From positions 1 through 64,000 of the forward strand of contig NZ_QPMK01000019.1 in the NCBI RefSeq assembly GCF_003344785.1: a stretch of DNA of 64,000 nt, read 5' to 3'. The DNA comes from Thalassococcus profundi (GTDB lineage Bacteria; Pseudomonadota; Alphaproteobacteria; Rhodobacterales; Rhodobacteraceae). The notes beneath the pieces are model-generated. The model was not told where the DNA came from. It saw nothing but the letters and a program-made list of their open reading frames with translations, and did not search any database. Shown here in pieces: positions 45,101 through 54,080 of the stretch. Made by a program: the position numbers and the translations under genes. Within the stretch, counting starts at the first letter, position 1. Every line of letters begins with the position of its first letter.

Positions 45101-45162
45101 GTGCCGCCAACCTTTCGAATCTCAACGCTCTGAACACGTTATCTATCCAATCGACCTTACTG

Positions 45163-45912
45163 TCAGGCTTGCTTGCCCTCAAGCGTCCTTGCCTCATCCA
45201 TAAGCATTGCCACCGTTTTCCGCATCTCCGCGCCCGTGGGATGGGCAGCGATCATAAGCCGGTCGGGCCGCAGCACGCTCATCGCCTGAGCCACCGCGTC
45301 ACTCATTGCGACGATCCAGCAAGACCTAACATGACCTGCCGTTTCGGCAAATCGCGCGGCACTGCGCGGCGAGAACAAAGGCACGATGACCGCAGGCCAT
45401 GCGCCCAGCAGCGTCTGCGCCTCCGGGCTGAGGTCCCCCAGCGGCTGATCGTAGATCACCGCCTCGTCCGTCAAAATTCCCTGCGCCGTCAGCCGCTCTG
45501 CGAGATCGCCGCGCGCATGGGTGCCGCGCAGGTGCAAGAGAGGCCCGGCGGGACGGTCCCGCCTGATGAGCGAAGCCAGTGCATCGGCATCGCCGCCCGC
45601 AGAGCGCGGAACAAGCCCCGCGTTTTCCGCCGCCAGCGCCGTGGCATCGCCGACGGTAAAGCAGGACAGCCCCGACGGGCCACCCAGATCGGCATAGGCC
45701 TCGACCGCATTGGCCGAGGTGAAGATCAGCCTCATGTAGCCGGAAAGATCGGGCAAAGGCCCGCTGGCAACGATCCCGACAAGCGGCGAGATCACGCAGT
45801 CGAAGGATCCCGCCCCGTCATCGCGCAGCTCTGCGGCAAAGCGCTCGGACGCGGGTTGGGGCCGGGTCAGCAGCAGCTTGGGCCGCGGCACGGGCGGGAT
45901 TGTCGGCTTCAT
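45163..45912 (-). CDS. hemD: Uroporphyrinogen-III synthase
   Basis: A 249-residue protein. [17 protein letters not shown] is the usual start, [12 protein letters not shown] the central motif and [14 protein letters not shown] the second-domain motif of uroporphyrinogen-III synthase, which closes hydroxymethylbilane with ring-D inversion in heme and siroheme synthesis. ATG 45912 gives a normal N-terminus; the open frame extends further upstream without similarity. The gene starts 34 bp from the divergent tsaD gene and is followed by the mitofilin-like gene. Confidence 0.88.
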   Translation of the reverse strand: MKPTIPPVPRPKLLLTRPQPASERFAAELRDDGAGSFDCVISPLVGIVASGPLPDLSGYMRLIFTSANAVEAYADLGGPSGLSCFTVGDATALAAENAGLVPRSAGGDADALASLIRRDRPAGPLLHLRGTHARGDLAERLTAQGILTDEAVIYDQPLGDLSPEAQTLLGAWPAVIVPLFSPRSAARFAETAGHVRSCWIVAMSDAVAQAMSVLRPDRLMIAAHPTGAEMRKTVAMLMDEARTLEGKQA

Positions 45913-45946
45913 CCCCCGGTGGTACTCCGGGGCCAAGCCTGACGCA

Positions 45947-47041
45947 ATGGACAGCCCCGTGCCGGACACGCCCCTCATCCTCGGCCTCGAAAGCAGTTGC
46001 GACGACACCGCCGCCGCGCTGGTGCGCGGACGCGAGGTGCTGTCGTCGGTGGTGCTGGGACAGGCCGAGCTGCACAGCGCCTTCGGCGGCGTGGTGCCCG
46101 AGATCGCCGCGCGGGCCCATGCGGAAAAGCTCGACATCTGCGTGGCAGCGGCGATCCGGCAGGCGGGCGTGACCCTGCGCGGCGTCGATGCCATCGCCGT
46201 GACGGCGGGGCCGGGTCTGATCGGCGGTGTGCTGTCGGGGGTGATGCTGGCCAAGGGACTGGCCGCCGGGCTGGACCGTCCGCTGATCGGGGTCAATCAT
46301 CTTGCCGGTCACGCGCTGACCCCGCGGCTCACCGACGACCTGCCCTTTCCCTACCTGATGCTTCTGGTCTCGGGCGGGCATTGCCAGTTCCTGATCGTGC
46401 GCGGCCCGCATGACTTCACCCGCCTCGGCGGCACCATCGACGACGCCCCCGGCGAGGCTTTCGACAAGACCGCCCGCCTGCTGGGCCTGCCGCAACCGGG
46501 CGGGCCGTCGGTACAGAAGGCCGCCGAAACCGGCGATCCGACACGATTCCGGCTGCCCCGGCCACTGCTCGACCGGCCCGGTTGCGACATGTCCTTTTCC
46601 GGGCTGAAGACCGCCGTGCTGCGCCAGCGCGACGCGCTGATCGCGGATCAGGGCGGATTGCACAGCCGCGACGTGGCCGACCTTTGCGCCGGGTTCCAGG
46701 ACGCGCTCCGCGACGTTCTGGTGGAAAAGACCCGGCGGGCGCTGGCGCTCTACCTCGACGAGGCCCCGGCAAGCCCCGGCTTTGCCATCGCCGGAGGCGT
46801 GGCGGCGAACACGCCGCTGCGCGCGGCGTTGACCATGCTCTGCGCCGAACAAGGCGTGACCTTCACCGCGCCGCCGCTGGCGCTCTGCACCGACAACGCG
46901 GCGATGATCGCTTATGCGGGCGGCGCGTTGTTTGCCGCCGGAACAAAGCACGACATGACCCTCTCGGCCCGCCCCCGTTGGCCGCTGGACAGCGCCGCGG
47001 CACCACTGGTCGGATCGGGAAAGAAAGGCGCCAAGGCATGA
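45947..47041 (+). CDS. tsaD: tRNA threonylcarbamoyladenosine synthase subunit TsaD
   Basis: A 364-residue ASKHA-fold protein. [16 protein letters not shown] is the N-terminal phosphate motif, [16 protein letters not shown] and [20 protein letters not shown] are conserved, NHLAGHA supplies two metal-binding His, and [13 protein letters not shown] the last one. With TsaB, TsaC and TsaE it adds threonylcarbamoyl to A37 of ANN-decoding tRNAs. The chosen ATG 45947 is 34 bp from the divergent hemD start. It overlaps gpsA by ATGA. Confidence 0.95.
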   Translation: MDSPVPDTPLILGLESSCDDTAAALVRGREVLSSVVLGQAELHSAFGGVVPEIAARAHAEKLDICVAAAIRQAGVTLRGVDAIAVTAGPGLIGGVLSGVMLAKGLAAGLDRPLIGVNHLAGHALTPRLTDDLPFPYLMLLVSGGHCQFLIVRGPHDFTRLGGTIDDAPGEAFDKTARLLGLPQPGGPSVQKAAETGDPTRFRLPRPLLDRPGCDMSFSGLKTAVLRQRDALIADQGGLHSRDVADLCAGFQDALRDVLVEKTRRALALYLDEAPASPGFAIAGGVAANTPLRAALTMLCAEQGVTFTAPPLALCTDNAAMIAYAGGALFAAGTKHDMTLSARPRWPLDSAAAPLVGSGKKGAKA

Positions 47042-48000
47042 GTATCGCGGTTCTGGGATCGGGCGCCTTCGGCACCGCGCTGGCCATCGCGCTCTGCTCC
47101 GGCGGACGCGAGGTGACACTCTGGGCGCGCGACCCCGCGACCGTCACCGCGATGCGCGAAACCCGCCGCGCCCCGCGCCTGCCAGAAGCTCCGCTGCCCG
47201 ACTCACTGACACTGACCGACAACCTGGCCGAGGCCGCCCGCGCGCCGGTTCTGCTGCTGTCCGTGCCGATGCAAAGCCTGTCGTCGCTGCTGGGGCAGAT
47301 CGACGACGACCTCGACGGCACGGCGCTTGTCGCCTGCTGCAAGGGCATCGACCTCGCCAGCATGACCGGCCCCTCGGGCGTGATCGCGACGGCCAAGCCG
47401 CAGGCCGTTCCCGCCGTGCTGACCGGCCCGAGTTTCGCCAAGGACATCGCCGCAGGTCTGCCCACGGCGCTGACGTTGGCCTGCGCAGAGGCCGACTGGG
47501 CGCAGGACCTGCAACGGCAGCTTTCGACGCGCAGCCTGCGGCTCTATCGCAGCGACGACATGGTGGGTGCCGAACTGGGCGGCGCGCTCAAGAACGTCAT
47601 CGCCATCGCCTGCGGCGCGGCCATCGGCGCGGGCTTGGGCGACAGCGCGCGCGCCGCGCTGCTGACCCGCGGCTTTGCCGAGATGATGCGCATCGCAGAA
47701 CACATGGGCGCGCGGGCCGAAACGCTGAACGGGCTTTGCGGGCTGGGCGATCTGACCCTGACCTGCACCTCGGACCTGTCGCGCAACTACCGGCTGGGTC
47801 TGGCGCTGGGGCGCGGCACCGATTTCAACCCGAACCTGACCGTCGAAGGCGCCGCGACCGCGCAGGCTCTGGCGAAAATCGCCGAGACCACGGCGCTCGA
47901 CCTGCCGATCTGCACCACCGTCGCGCACCTCGTGACCGGCGCGCTCAGCGTCTCGCAGGCGCTGGACGCGCTGATTTCCCGACCCCTGAAAGAGGAGTAA
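47038..48000 (+). CDS. gpsA: Glycerol-3-phosphate dehydrogenase (NAD(P)+)
   Basis: A 320-residue enzyme that reduces dihydroxyacetone phosphate to glycerol 3-phosphate for phospholipid synthesis. The cofactor motif is [12 protein letters not shown], followed by [29 protein letters not shown], the catalytic-Lys region [20 protein letters not shown], and the C-terminal [20 protein letters not shown]. It starts inside the stop of tsaD, a pairing common in this group. Confidence 0.95.
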   Translation: MSIAVLGSGAFGTALAIALCSGGREVTLWARDPATVTAMRETRRAPRLPEAPLPDSLTLTDNLAEAARAPVLLLSVPMQSLSSLLGQIDDDLDGTALVACCKGIDLASMTGPSGVIATAKPQAVPAVLTGPSFAKDIAAGLPTALTLACAEADWAQDLQRQLSTRSLRLYRSDDMVGAELGGALKNVIAIACGAAIGAGLGDSARAALLTRGFAEMMRIAEHMGARAETLNGLCGLGDLTLTCTSDLSRNYRLGLALGRGTDFNPNLTVEGAATAQALAKIAETTALDLPICTTVAHLVTGALSVSQALDALISRPLKEE

Positions 48001-48002
48001 CC

Positions 48003-48275
48003 ATGCTCATCGCTCTCATTGCCCGGGACAAGCCCGGCGCCCTGCACATCCGGCAGGAAAACCGCCCCGCCCATGTGGACTACCTCAAATCCGGCGACGC
48101 CGTGCAGCAGGCCGGCCCTCTGCTGGACGATGCCGGAGAGATGTGCGGTTCGCTGGTGATCCTCGACCTGCCCGACATGGACGCCGCCCGCGCCTGGGTC
48201 GACGGCGACCCGTACGGCAAGGCCGGCTTGTTCGACAGCGTCGAGCTGATCCCCTGGAACCGGGTGATCGGCTGA
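48003..48275 (+). CDS. YciI-like protein
   Basis: A 90-residue ferredoxin-like-fold protein of the YciI family: LIALIARDKPGALHIRQENR, PAHVDYLKS with the conserved His-Asp pair, and a last strand SVELIPWN. Function is unknown; the conserved pocket suggests a small enzyme. It starts 2 bp after gpsA stops (AAAGAGGAGTAACC gives the ribosome site) and overlaps the EVE-domain gene by one base. Confidence 0.88.
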   Translation: MLIALIARDKPGALHIRQENRPAHVDYLKSGDAVQQAGPLLDDAGEMCGSLVILDLPDMDAARAWVDGDPYGKAGLFDSVELIPWNRVIG

Positions 48276-48694
48276 TGGCGTACTGGCTCTTCAAATCCGA
48301 ACCCTCGGTCTGGGGCTGGGACGACCAGGTGGCCAAGGGCGATGCGGGCGAGGAATGGGACGGCGTGCGCAATTACCAGGCGCGCAACTTCATGCGCGAG
48401 ATGACCGTCGGCGACCTCGGCTTCTTCTACCACAGCCAGACCGAAAAGGCCGTGGTCGGCATCGTCGAGGTCATCGCCGAGGCGCATCCCGACAGCACCA
48501 CGGAAGACGACCGATGGGAGTGCGTCGACATCAAGGCGGTGCGCCCCTTCACGCAGCCGGTGACGCTCGAGATGTGCAAGGGTGACGACCGGCTGTCCGG
48601 CATGGTGCTGATCAACAACTCGCGCCTTTCGGTGCAACCGGTGACCGAGGCGGAATGGCGCGTGGTCTGCGAACTGGGCCGGACGGAGCCGTAA
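48275..48694 (+). CDS. EVE-domain protein
   Basis: A 139-residue protein that consists of one EVE domain, a PUA-like fold: YWLFKSEPSVWGWDDQV, GVRNYQARNFMREMTVGDLG and FFYHSQTEKAVVGIVEV. EVE domains bind modified bases in RNA or DNA. It overlaps the YciI-like gene by one base and is the last gene of the tsaD unit. Confidence 0.9.
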   Translation: MAYWLFKSEPSVWGWDDQVAKGDAGEEWDGVRNYQARNFMREMTVGDLGFFYHSQTEKAVVGIVEVIAEAHPDSTTEDDRWECVDIKAVRPFTQPVTLEMCKGDDRLSGMVLINNSRLSVQPVTEAEWRVVCELGRTEP

Positions 48695-48759
48695 CCGGAA
48701 ACTGGACGGAATCGCGCCGCGATGGCACGATCTTCGCGATTTCTGGACGGAGGGAAGTC

Positions 48760-49158
48760 ATGGGAGTCTTATCGGTCTTCATCGCGGCCCTGGGCTGCTT
48801 TGCGGCGGGCGCAGCCTGGTACATGACCTTGTCCAAGGCATGGATCGCGGTGGTCGGCATTCCGGTCAATGCGGAGGGCAAACCGCAAGGTGCGGGATCA
48901 GCCACGCCTTTTATCATCGGCTTTGTCGCGGCGCTGCTGCTATCCGGCATGATGCGGCACGTCTTTGCGACGGCGGGCATCGACACCGCGGCCAAAGGGT
49001 TGGTGTCGGGGCTGGGCGTCGGGGTCTTCATCCTCGGGCCCTGGCTCTGCATGAACTACGCCTATGCGCAGCGGCCACGGATGCTGATGCTGATCGACGG
49101 CGGCTATGCGGTCCTCGGTCCGGCCGTGGCGGGGCTGATCCTCGGGATCGTTGCGTGA
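48760..49158 (+). CDS. DUF1761-type membrane protein
   Basis: A 132-residue membrane protein with four hydrophobic segments. The order is VFIAALGCFAAGAAWYMTLS, FIIGFVAALLLSGMMRHVFA, VSGLGVGVFILGPWLCMNYA and GGYAVLGPAVAGLILGIV, with the family's GAAWY and WLCMNYAYAQRP. The function is unknown. AGGGAAGTC precedes ATG 48760. It may be read with the EVE gene 65 bp upstream. Confidence 0.75.
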   Translation: MGVLSVFIAALGCFAAGAAWYMTLSKAWIAVVGIPVNAEGKPQGAGSATPFIIGFVAALLLSGMMRHVFATAGIDTAAKGLVSGLGVGVFILGPWLCMNYAYAQRPRMLMLIDGGYAVLGPAVAGLILGIVA

Positions 49159-49350
49159 TCGGTCGGCTGGGAAAGGGGGTCCGGCCAGTGCCGAAACCCC
49201 CGTCACCCCAGGCGCTCCCACAGCACCGGTCGTGAACTGAACATGGTTTCGGCCATCCTGGCGCGATGCAGGACGGATACCCGAGACGGGCCGCTAGCGC
49301 AAACCTCAAGCCCGTCGCATTCGACCGGCTTTATTAACCCATGAAACACA

Positions 49351-49372
49351 AAAGGCCCCCGCAGGGACCTTT
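49351..49372 (-). terminator. Rho-independent terminator of the DUF2853 gene
   Basis: On the minus strand AAAGGTCCC and GGGGGCCTTT form a stem around TGC, followed by TTTTGTGTTT. It lies 27 bp after that gene's stop. Confidence 0.75.
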
Positions 49373-49398
49373 CGCAGCGCGGAACATGTGGACAAGAA

Positions 49399-49740
49399 TC
49401 AGCCGTAGACCGATTCCTTGCCGAAATGTTTGGTCAGCATGTAATAGATCACCGCGCGGTACTTGTTGCGCTCGGACTTTCCGTAGGTGTCGATGACCGA
49501 ATGGATCGCGTCCATCAGCTGCGGTCCGTCCGCAAGGCCCAGCTTCTTGACCAGGAAATTGTCCTTGACCGTTTCAAGCTCGTGCTCCTGACCTGCCGCC
49601 ACCGTCGACGCGTCGGCGTTGTAGATGGCCGGGCCGCAGCCGATCGTCACCTTGGTCAGCAGGTCCATGTCCGGCTCCATGCCGCACTTGCTGCGCAGAT
49701 CCTCGGCATATTTCGCGATCAGTTCGTCTCGTTTTCCCAT
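49399..49740 (-). CDS. DUF2853 family protein
   Basis: A 113-residue helical protein: KRDELIAKYAEDLRSKCGME, KVTIGCGPAIYNADASTVAA and NKYRAVIYYMLTKHFGKES. It matches the DUF2853 family of small cytoplasmic proteins of unknown role. AGGGAGTGACC precedes the ATG. It is transcribed alone, with a terminator behind it. Confidence 0.85.
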   Translation of the reverse strand: MGKRDELIAKYAEDLRSKCGMEPDMDLLTKVTIGCGPAIYNADASTVAAGQEHELETVKDNFLVKKLGLADGPQLMDAIHSVIDTYGKSERNKYRAVIYYMLTKHFGKESVYG

Positions 49741-49984
49741 TTGGTCACTCCCTCTGATGCAGGCTCTGGCCTGTCATTGCGGTGCTACCCCGGTCCCCCC
49801 GAAGCATTGCCCGGGCATGGTGACCAGATGGCGAAAGGCTGACAATGGTAAATCGCGGAGCCTTTTCCCCTGCGCGGAAATCCTCTGCCGGTTGTGTCTG
49901 TCCCGGCACAGGCGGACGGTTTCAATGGGCCGCCGTCCCGACGGTATCCGACAGGACAAGCCAGGGCATCGGACCCGCCCGCGC

Positions 49985-50011
49985 AAAAATGGCGCGCCCG
50001 AAGGCGCGCCA
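49985..50011 (-). terminator. Rho-independent terminator of the second PRC-barrel gene
   Basis: On the minus strand TGGCGCGCC, loop TTCG, GGCGCGCCA form a perfect 9-bp stem, followed by TTTTT. It lies 26 bp downstream of the stop. Confidence 0.9.
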
Positions 50012-50037
50012 CGGCAGGAGGTGAAAGTGCGACGTGT

Positions 50038-50772
50038 TTACGACAGATCGCCGATGCGCAGATCGTCCGGCAGGCTCTCTGCTTCGCTCTCGTCGAACTC
50101 GGGTTGCTGCTCGAGATCCGCGCGGGTCATCGAAGACAGTTTGAGTTCGCCGTCGGCATTCAGCGAGAACTGATCGGCCGGCAGAGCCACCGTGTATTCG
50201 CCGAGGCCGAGGAAGCCGCCGATCCCGATCACGAAAGACACGCTGTCGCCCTGAGCGATCACATAGTCGACCTCACCGACATCTTCGTTGTCGACGCCCA
50301 GAACGCTGGTGCCAACCACTTGGCCCACGGTCATTTCGCTCAGGCTGGACGGTGCTTCGGCAGCTTCGCTTTCGGCTGCCATTTCGCTGCCCGCGTCCGG
50401 AGCCTCGGCTTCCATGTCGCTGCCGCCATCCGTCGTTGCCGGATCATCGGCAGCGGTGTCGGTGTCGGAGCCCATCCCACCGTCCGCCGAGTCGGTCTCC
50501 ATGTCGGTCCCGGTGTCGGTTTCCGCGGTCGACTCCGTGGACATGCCGTCTTCGGTTTCCGTCTCGGCGGTCTCTCCGGTCGACATGTCGTCCTGAGCTT
50601 CGGTCTCTGCCGTCGTCTCGGTGGACGCACCGGTATCACCGTCCGATTGCTCCATTTCTTCCACGGCAGGCGCGTCGCCCTCGGTGGGTTGCGTGTTGGT
50701 GTCCTGGGCAACAGCACCCCCGGCGATGAGGGCTGCGATTGCGGTACCAAGCATCATGTCTTTCAGTGCCAT
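50038..50772 (-). CDS. Secreted PRC-barrel protein with an acidic, repetitive linker
   Basis: A 244-residue protein with signal peptide MLGTAIAALIAGGAVAQ. An acidic Thr/Glu/Asp/Ser-rich stretch (about residues 25-145) contains many imperfect STAETET-like repeats. A single PRC-barrel follows: LSEMTVGQVVGTSVLGVDNE and GGFLGLGEYTVALPADQF. It is related to the last barrel of the protein at 25374. ATG 50772 gives the signal peptide; the frame extends 23 codons upstream without a ribosome site. The linker repeats could vary in length by slippage. Confidence 0.85.
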   Translation of the reverse strand: MALKDMMLGTAIAALIAGGAVAQDTNTQPTEGDAPAVEEMEQSDGDTGASTETTAETEAQDDMSTGETAETETEDGMSTESTAETDTGTDMETDSADGGMGSDTDTAADDPATTDGGSDMEAEAPDAGSEMAAESEAAEAPSSLSEMTVGQVVGTSVLGVDNEDVGEVDYVIAQGDSVSFVIGIGGFLGLGEYTVALPADQFSLNADGELKLSSMTRADLEQQPEFDESEAESLPDDLRIGDLS

Positions 50773-51065
50773 TGGTCGTCTCCTTGTCTGTGTGACGTCT
50801 GACCAGATAAGCCGCAAAGGGTCATGGGGGTTTCCGCCCATGTGAAATTTTTCCTTGGAACCAACGGCTTGCGACCTTATCGCATTGAGATTCCGAGCGA
50901 ATCCGACGATCTTTCAGGACAGGGAACGGAGAAAACCCGCTGCTTTCCGAGAAAGTTGACGTCCGGCGGTATCCGACGGCATGCAAATTCCGCTTCCAAC
51001 GCTCGGATCGGCAGAAGGCCGCTCGATTCAAGGCGGAGTCGTCCCGGCGGGAACCGGCCAAGCGT

Positions 51066-51797
51066 CTAGCGACAAGTGCCGTAGCCGCGGTCCTGCAAGT
51101 GGAAGTGATCGCGGTGCAGGGCATTGTACTCGGGTCCGAGCGTGGTCCCGAACCACGTGCAGGCAGCGTCGCGAATGCGCCTCAGGAAATCCCCGTCCGG
51201 CCCGTCCCAGCCGTCCAAGAGGTCGATGCGCCGCCCGTCGGCCAGCGTCACGCCGCTGATGTCGATGGCGCTGGCGGTGGCATGGCTGCTCATCCGGCCG
51301 CCGCCGCCGTCCGGCGTTCGGATTTCGCGGCAGCTGTAACTCGAGAAATGGTGCAATCGGGCGACCTCCTGCCCGAAAGCGACGCGGGCGGCGGGTTGGA
51401 TGCCATGTTCGACCCAGAGCGCCAGCCGCAGCGCGGTGGGGCAGGCCGTTTCGACCGGGCTGAGACGCAGGTCTTTGAACCCGCGCAGCGCCACCCGGTC
51501 CCGGATACCGCAAGTCTCGGACTGGTCCAGGTCGGGCATCGGGTCGATGGCCGCGCCGCCGTCCTGCAGGATCTCGACGCACATGTCCGACGTATCGAGC
51601 GCCCGGCGCAGCTTGAACCCCGTAACCGGCGTCACCGGATCGGCGATGCGCAGCGGTTCCCACAGGTTCCATTCGTCGGGCAGCGGCGTGTCCGGGTGGC
51701 GCACCAGCGCCTGCCCGAGATAGGCGACAGCGGCCAGCAGCAGAAGGAGTGCGACGCGGCGAAGCGCCCGGCGGCGCGGCGAGGGAGAGTCACTCAT
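51066..51797 (-). CDS. Extensin-like C-terminal domain protein
   Basis: A 243-residue protein with a basic N-terminus and membrane anchor (RRVALLLLLAAVAYLGQALV). The extensin_C domain follows: CPTALRLALWVEHGIQPAA, FSSYSCREI and the core SSHATASAIDISGVTLADGR, then LHRDHFHLQDRGYGTC. In bacteria this domain is related to metal-dependent peptidoglycan carboxypeptidases (VanY/LAS-like His-Asp-His); here SHATASAID and HFHL give the likely ligands. A cell-wall role is inferred. A complete IS1595-family transposon inserts 31 bp upstream of its start and may separate it from its promoter. Confidence 0.85.
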   Translation of the reverse strand: MSDSPSPRRRALRRVALLLLLAAVAYLGQALVRHPDTPLPDEWNLWEPLRIADPVTPVTGFKLRRALDTSDMCVEILQDGGAAIDPMPDLDQSETCGIRDRVALRGFKDLRLSPVETACPTALRLALWVEHGIQPAARVAFGQEVARLHHFSSYSCREIRTPDGGGGRMSSHATASAIDISGVTLADGRRIDLLDGWDGPDGDFLRRIRDAACTWFGTTLGPEYNALHRDHFHLQDRGYGTCR

Positions 51798-51828
51798 CCG
51801 CCAAAGATGGCCGGGCGCGGGCGCAATT

Positions 51829-51860
51829 CAACAAAAGGCGATTGTATATTTGACAAACCC
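51829..51860. repeat. Left target duplication and terminal inverted repeat of the IS1595-family transposon
   Basis: CAACAAAA (51829-51836) is repeated at 54899-54906 as an 8-bp target duplication, the length usual for IS1595. Bases 51837-51860 (starting GGCGATTGTATATTTGACAA) are an exact inverted copy of 54875-54898. Confidence 0.95.
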
Positions 51861-51878
51861 AACTGAGACTCCTATATC
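51850..51878 (+). promoter_or_regulatory. Transposase promoter with its -35 box in the terminal repeat
   Basis: TTGACA (51850-51855), exactly 17 bases, then TATATC (51873-51878) form a consensus-like sigma-70 promoter. The -35 box is part of the inverted repeat. A palindrome TCTAACT-CAACA-AGTTAGA (51877-51895) overlaps the start point and could bind a repressor. Confidence 0.65.
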
Positions 51879-51905
51879 TAACTCAACAAGTTAGAGGTAT
51901 CCGCC

Positions 51906-52865
51906 ATGTCCGTTCTCTCCGCCCCCTACATGCACGACGAAGCCGCAGCCTTTGCGCATGTTGAGGCGATGCTGTGGGCTGACGGCCCGGTCTGTCCGCA
52001 CTGCGGCGTGGTGGATCGCGCTTACAAACTGGAGGGCGTTCGCACCAAACCGTCCAAGAAGAACCCGGAAGGCAAAGAGCGCCACGGCCTCTGGAAGTGC
52101 CGCGAGTGCCGCAAGCAGTTCACCGTCCGCAAAGGCACCATTTTTGAGGAAAGCCACCTGCCGCTGCACCTGTGGCTCCAGGCAATCCACCTGATGGTTT
52201 CCAGCAAGAAGGGCATCAGCAGCCACCAGCTTCACCGCGTTCTGGGCATCACCTACAAGTCCGCATGGTTCCTAACCCACCGCATCCGCGAGTGTATGCG
52301 TTCCGGCGCTCTAGCCCCGTTCGGCAGCGATGGCGGCACTGTTGAGGTTGACGAAACCTTCATCGGCACGAAGCACAAGAAGAGCAAGACAGCGCGCGGC
52401 TTCGCTCACAAGAACGCAATGCTGACCCTCGTGGACCGCGACACCAAGCGCGCCAAGTCCATCGTAGTCGATGATATCAAGAAGGACACGCTGGTCCCGA
52501 TCCTGCGCGAGAATATCGCTAAGGAAGCCGTGATCTACACTGACGAGGCCAAGCAATACACGCGCCTTGCCGACGACTTTGCGGGCCACGATTTCACTAC
52601 GCACAGCGCGGGCGAGTATGTGAAGCGCGAGAAGCCGCAGGTTCATACCAACACCGTCGAAGGTTTCTACAGCATCTTCAAACGCGGCATGAAGGGCGTG
52701 TACCAGCACTGCGGCAAGCAGCACCTGCATCGCTACGCTGCGGAATTCGACTTCCGTTACAATCACCGCGAGGCCAATGGCGTAAACGATGCCGAAAGGG
52801 CTTCTGCTGCACTATCTAGCGTAGCCGGGAAGAGACTTCTTTACCGGGACTCGTTGGGCGCGTAG
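51906..52865 (+). CDS. IS1595-family transposase (ISXO2-like)
   Basis: A 319-residue transposase. An N-terminal zinc ribbon (VCPHCGVVDRAYKL and WKCRECRKQFTV) precedes the DDE domain of the IS1595 type: VEVDETFIGTKHKKS (first Asp), VIYTDEAKQYTRL (second Asp) and NTVEGFYSIFKRG with the later Asn/His residues. It cuts and joins the 24-bp ends. The frame is intact. AGAGGTATCCGCC precedes ATG 51906. Transcription should stop at the hairpin at 52866-52891. Confidence 0.95.
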   Translation: MSVLSAPYMHDEAAAFAHVEAMLWADGPVCPHCGVVDRAYKLEGVRTKPSKKNPEGKERHGLWKCRECRKQFTVRKGTIFEESHLPLHLWLQAIHLMVSSKKGISSHQLHRVLGITYKSAWFLTHRIRECMRSGALAPFGSDGGTVEVDETFIGTKHKKSKTARGFAHKNAMLTLVDRDTKRAKSIVVDDIKKDTLVPILRENIAKEAVIYTDEAKQYTRLADDFAGHDFTTHSAGEYVKREKPQVHTNTVEGFYSIFKRGMKGVYQHCGKQHLHRYAAEFDFRYNHREANGVNDAERASAALSSVAGKRLLYRDSLGA

Positions 52866-52891
52866 AATCCGCGCCAAAGGCGCGGATTTTT
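52866..52891 (+). terminator. Terminator between transposase and passenger genes
   Basis: AATCCGCGCC, loop AAA, GGCGCGGATT, then TTT. It starts at the base after the transposase stop codon and ends 7 bp before the next ATG, so passenger genes are insulated or depend on read-through. Confidence 0.88.
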
Positions 52892-52897
52892 GAACGC

Positions 52898-53638
52898 ATG
52901 GCAACGAAAGATGACATCCCCACGGACTTGGCGCTTGAGATCGGAGACGATCTTGAGCCGCGCCGCTTTGTGGCAGCGTGCCGTGAGTTCTTCGGACTTA
53001 CTGATGAGTTGGCGCAAGTGCCGCGAGAGGAAAGCGTCAATTGGCGCGTGAAGGTCCGGGAAGGGAGCAACATTGTTGCTCTTTCTGTCGGTGCGCAGAG
53101 CGACAGCAATGCGGTCAGCGCCGCACTACAGAGAATGTACGAGGGAGCCACAGCGCTTGTTGAAGGCGATTTCTCTGCACCCGTTTTGACCGAAAAGGCC
53201 ATTCAACATGCCAAGAAGCTTTCTGATCTAACGAGAAGCGCTGGCCACATCACTCCGATGAGGTTTTGGCTATCCCGTCGCCCAATCGATTTTGGTCCGG
53301 AGGTTGGCGATCTCGTGCGGCAAGATGAGGCTAGTTCCTACAATGATTATGGAACTCTTGAGGGGACACTTCGGGCTATATCTGATCAGGCTGGGGGCTT
53401 AGAGATCAGGATTCAGGACCCCTTGTGGAAACGCGCAATCCCGTGCCGTGTAAGCGATGCGCAAATTGAACAAGCGATGGAAGCTTTCCGGCGGCGAGTA
53501 GAGGTCGCAGGTATCATCCATTACAACAGGCTTGGACGCCCCACATCCATTCGAATGGAAAGCTTGACGACGCTCCCTGAGGACAAAGATTTGCCGACAG
53601 CGGCGGACGTCAAAGGCTTATTTGCAGAACATGCCTGA
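52898..53638 (+). CDS. Passenger protein paired with a PIN nuclease (antitoxin-like candidate)
   Basis: A 246-residue protein of unknown function. Its C-terminal third (about 160-235) has the pattern YGTLEGTLRAISDQAGGLEI, RAIPCRVSDAQIEQAMEAFR, RRVEVAGIIHYNRLGRPTSI and RMESLTTLP. That layout is often seen in proteins encoded directly before PIN-domain genes. The gene overlaps the PIN gene by 8 bp. I infer an antitoxin or partner role; nothing in the N-terminal part (VKVREGSNIVALSVGAQSDS) is a known DNA-binding motif. No good ribosome site precedes the ATG, which lies 7 bp after the terminator hairpin. Confidence 0.65.
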   Translation: MATKDDIPTDLALEIGDDLEPRRFVAACREFFGLTDELAQVPREESVNWRVKVREGSNIVALSVGAQSDSNAVSAALQRMYEGATALVEGDFSAPVLTEKAIQHAKKLSDLTRSAGHITPMRFWLSRRPIDFGPEVGDLVRQDEASSYNDYGTLEGTLRAISDQAGGLEIRIQDPLWKRAIPCRVSDAQIEQAMEAFRRRVEVAGIIHYNRLGRPTSIRMESLTTLPEDKDLPTAADVKGLFAEHA

Positions 53639-54080
53639 TCGCATTTACTGGGATAGCAATGCTTTTTTGGCGTGGTTGCAAAATGAGACTGATCGCGAGG
53701 CTGCGTGTCGTGATACGTTGGACGCTGCGCAAAGAGGTGAGTTCCTTATAATGACTTCGGCGCTGACGTTGGCGGAAGTGCTATGGCTGAAAGGCGCGCC
53801 CAAACTAACAGAAGACAAGGCTGATCTTCTCAACCGCTTTTTTAGACGGTCTTCATTGCGTGTCGTGAACCTTGACAGACGGATTGCGCAACGGGCGCAG
53901 CGTCTTGTGTGGGAAAGCGGGATTAGGCCAAAAGACTCAATTCACGTAGCAACGGCCCTACAATATGACTGCCCTGTGCTTGAGACCTTCGACAAGCCCC
54001 TCATATCCAAGGGGCTTGACCTTGAGGACATTGAAATTCGTGAGCCACAGCCAGCAGCACAAGGAACGCTTGGTGTCTGA
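53631..54080 (+). CDS. PIN-domain nuclease
   Basis: A 149-residue PIN-domain protein. The acidic residues of the fold are visible: Asp in RIYWDSNAFLAW, Glu in TLAEVLWL, Asp in GIRPKDSIHVATAL and the last Asp in LETFDKPLI. PIN domains cut RNA and are common toxins. It starts inside the last codons of the preceding gene and overlaps the next small gene by 8 bp, so three genes are tightly coupled. An inverted repeat CAAGCCCC/GGGGCTTG lies near its 3' end. The natural target is unknown. Confidence 0.87.
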   Translation: MPDRIYWDSNAFLAWLQNETDREAACRDTLDAAQRGEFLIMTSALTLAEVLWLKGAPKLTEDKADLLNRFFRRSSLRVVNLDRRIAQRAQRLVWESGIRPKDSIHVATALQYDCPVLETFDKPLISKGLDLEDIEIREPQPAAQGTLGV

